Positions 6,005 to 6,916 of a DNA stretch of 6,916 bases are shown here, piece after piece (position 1 is the stretch's first letter; each line of letters opens with the position of its first letter). The DNA comes from Oscillospiraceae bacterium (lineage in GTDB: Bacteria > Bacillota > Clostridia > Oscillospirales > Acutalibacteraceae), in NCBI GenBank assembly GCA_902766855.1, contig CACXFE010000194.1:1-6916 (forward strand). The letters are read 5' to 3'. The position numbers were made by a program, and so were the translations under genes. A model generated the notes under the pieces. That model saw only the letters and a list, made by a program, of their open reading frames with translations. It was not told the DNA's origin and made no database searches.

Positions 6005-6916
6005 ATGGAAGCGACCGGATATTTATTGGCTCTGGCGCTGATTTTGTTGTTTACGAAAATTTTCGGCCTGATGACCGCGCGCGTGCATCTGCCGCAGGTG
6101 GTCGGGGCGTTGATCGCCGGGATCCTGTTGGGGCCGAGCGGCATCGGGTTGCTCACCGAATCCGATTTTTTGCTGAAAACCAGCGAGATCGGGGTGATCA
6201 TGCTGATGTTTATCGCCGGGATCGACACCGATCTTAACGAACTGAAACATACCGGCCCCGCCGCTTGCCTGATCGCGGCACTCGGCGTATTTGTGCCGAT
6301 CGTCGGGTGCGGTGCGGTGTATTACTTCTTTTATATTGATTCTTTTACTTACGCCAATCTGATCAAAGCCGCGTTTGTGGGGATCGTGTTTGCCGCCACC
6401 TCGGTAAGCATTACGGTTGAAACGCTCACCGAAATGGGGAAACTGAAAACCCGTGTGGGCGCCACCTTGCTTTCCGCCGCGATTATTGACGATATTATCG
6501 GCATTGTGGTTTTAAGCGTGCTTTCCGCAATGAGCGATCCCACCGTCAAACCCTTATTGGTCACCGCTAAAATTTTCGGCTTTTTTGCCTTTACGCTCTT
6601 GGTCGGCTTTGCGGTATACCACCTGTTCAAGCGGATCACCGTCAATCACGAAAAAAGCCGCCGCGTGGCGGTATGGGCATTGGCGTTTTGCTTCCTGATG
6701 TCCTTCTGTGCCGAGCGGTTTTTCGGAGTGGCGGATATTACCGGCGCGTATTTTGCCGGTGTAATCCTTTGCAACCTCACCAAATCCCGCCAGTATGTGG
6801 CAAAAAAAGTGACCGCCGCTTCTTATCTGGTCTTTTCGCCGGTCTTCTTTGCCGGCATCGGCTTGAAAACCGATCTGTCCGGCATTAACTCCCACATCAT
6901 TCTTTTTGCGTTGGTG
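6005..6916 (+). CDS. CPA2 family Na+/H+ (cation/proton) antiporter, 3' end missing
   Basis: The frame is open from ATG 6005 to the window end, giving 304 residues. This membrane protein should exchange Na+ or K+ for protons across the cytoplasmic membrane. Family marks include LPQVVGALIAGILLGPSGIG (29-48), the GLxxD-like AGIDTDL (71-77), ATSVSIT (131-137) for the unwound helix 4, paired Asp residues D162-D163 in AAIIDDIIGI, VADITGAYFAGVIL (242-255), and SPVFFAGIGLKTDL (278-291). Paired Asp residues at this site bind ions in NapA and NhaA and mark electrogenic exchangers. Short CPA2 proteins (GerN, NapA) are about 390 residues, so roughly 80-90 would be missing. A Kef-like protein with a C-terminal nucleotide-binding domain remains possible. 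GGGAG (5990-5994) lies 10 bases before the ATG, a slightly long spacing. The gene is divergent from the GntR-ABC operon across 153 bases. Confidence 0.9.
   Translation, partial: MEATGYLLALALILLFTKIFGLMTARVHLPQVVGALIAGILLGPSGIGLLTESDFLLKTSEIGVIMLMFIAGIDTDLNELKHTGPAACLIAALGVFVPIVGCGAVYYFFYIDSFTYANLIKAAFVGIVFAATSVSITVETLTEMGKLKTRVGATLLSAAIIDDIIGIVVLSVLSAMSDPTVKPLLVTAKIFGFFAFTLLVGFAVYHLFKRITVNHEKSRRVAVWALAFCFLMSFCAERFFGVADITGAYFAGVILCNLTKSRQYVAKKVTAASYLVFSPVFFAGIGLKTDLSGINSHIILFALV

Noticed and set aside
5926..6237. Open frame of 103 codons on the + strand overlapping the antiporter start
   Set aside because: It begins upstream of the predicted transcription start and is out of frame with the antiporter, whose family motifs are clear. 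Its product looks like random basic sequence.
1..6916. CRISPR arrays, tRNA or rRNA genes, insertion sequences, riboswitches, frameshifted genes
   Set aside because: I saw no regular repeat-spacer pattern, no transposase or terminal inverted repeats, no cloverleaf-like sequence in the two intergenic gaps (85 and 153 bases), and every gene frame is continuous.

Overview
This window looks like a stretch of chromosome from a Gram-positive, low-to-mid-GC anaerobe, most likely a gut-type clostridium. That lineage is an inference. It rests on a sortase-type surface protein with a cell-wall-spanning tail, a YtrA-type GntR regulator fused into an ABC operon, strong AGGAGG-like ribosome binding sites, and a near-consensus TTGACA/TATAAT-class promoter. 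Five genes fill almost the whole window. Two of them, the first and the last, run off the edges.

Region 1 (1-2799, + strand) holds almost all of a large secreted surface protein. In order it has a signal peptide, a von Willebrand factor A (VWA) domain with a complete metal-binding MIDAS and a large insertion, a linking beta domain, two Spy0128/FctA-like isopeptide pilin domains, and a C-terminal sorting-like tail (hydrophobic helix plus KRR). The layout resembles pilus tip adhesins. The residue expected to be Thr in the sorting motif is Val, and no sortase is in the window. A strong hairpin with a T-tract (2822-2865) follows and probably stops transcription from both sides.

Region 2 (2885-5851, - strand) is a compact three-gene operon read in the order GntR repressor, ABC ATPase, ABC permease. 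The genes overlap by 4 and 26 bases, each with its own good ribosome binding site. It matches the architecture of the YtrA/YtrB type operons, which in Bacillus respond to cell-wall-active antibiotics. A clear promoter (TTGACA, 17-base spacer, TATCAT) drives it, and a 21-base palindrome sits across the predicted transcription start. This predicts simple autorepression released by an effector.

Region 3 (5852-6004) is a 153-base divergent intergenic region. It carries the operon promoter and operator on one side and a promoter for the rightward gene on the other. The two -10 regions share a 13-base element in inverted orientation (12 of 13 identical).

Region 4 (6005-6916, + strand) is the first 304 residues of a CPA2-family cation/proton antiporter with the paired Asp residues of electrogenic Na+/H+ exchangers. 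It is cut by the window end. I found no RNA genes, CRISPR arrays, insertion sequences or broken genes. The most noteworthy points are the altered sorting signal, the VWA insertion, the degenerate ATPase signature and Q-loop, and the linked divergent promoters.
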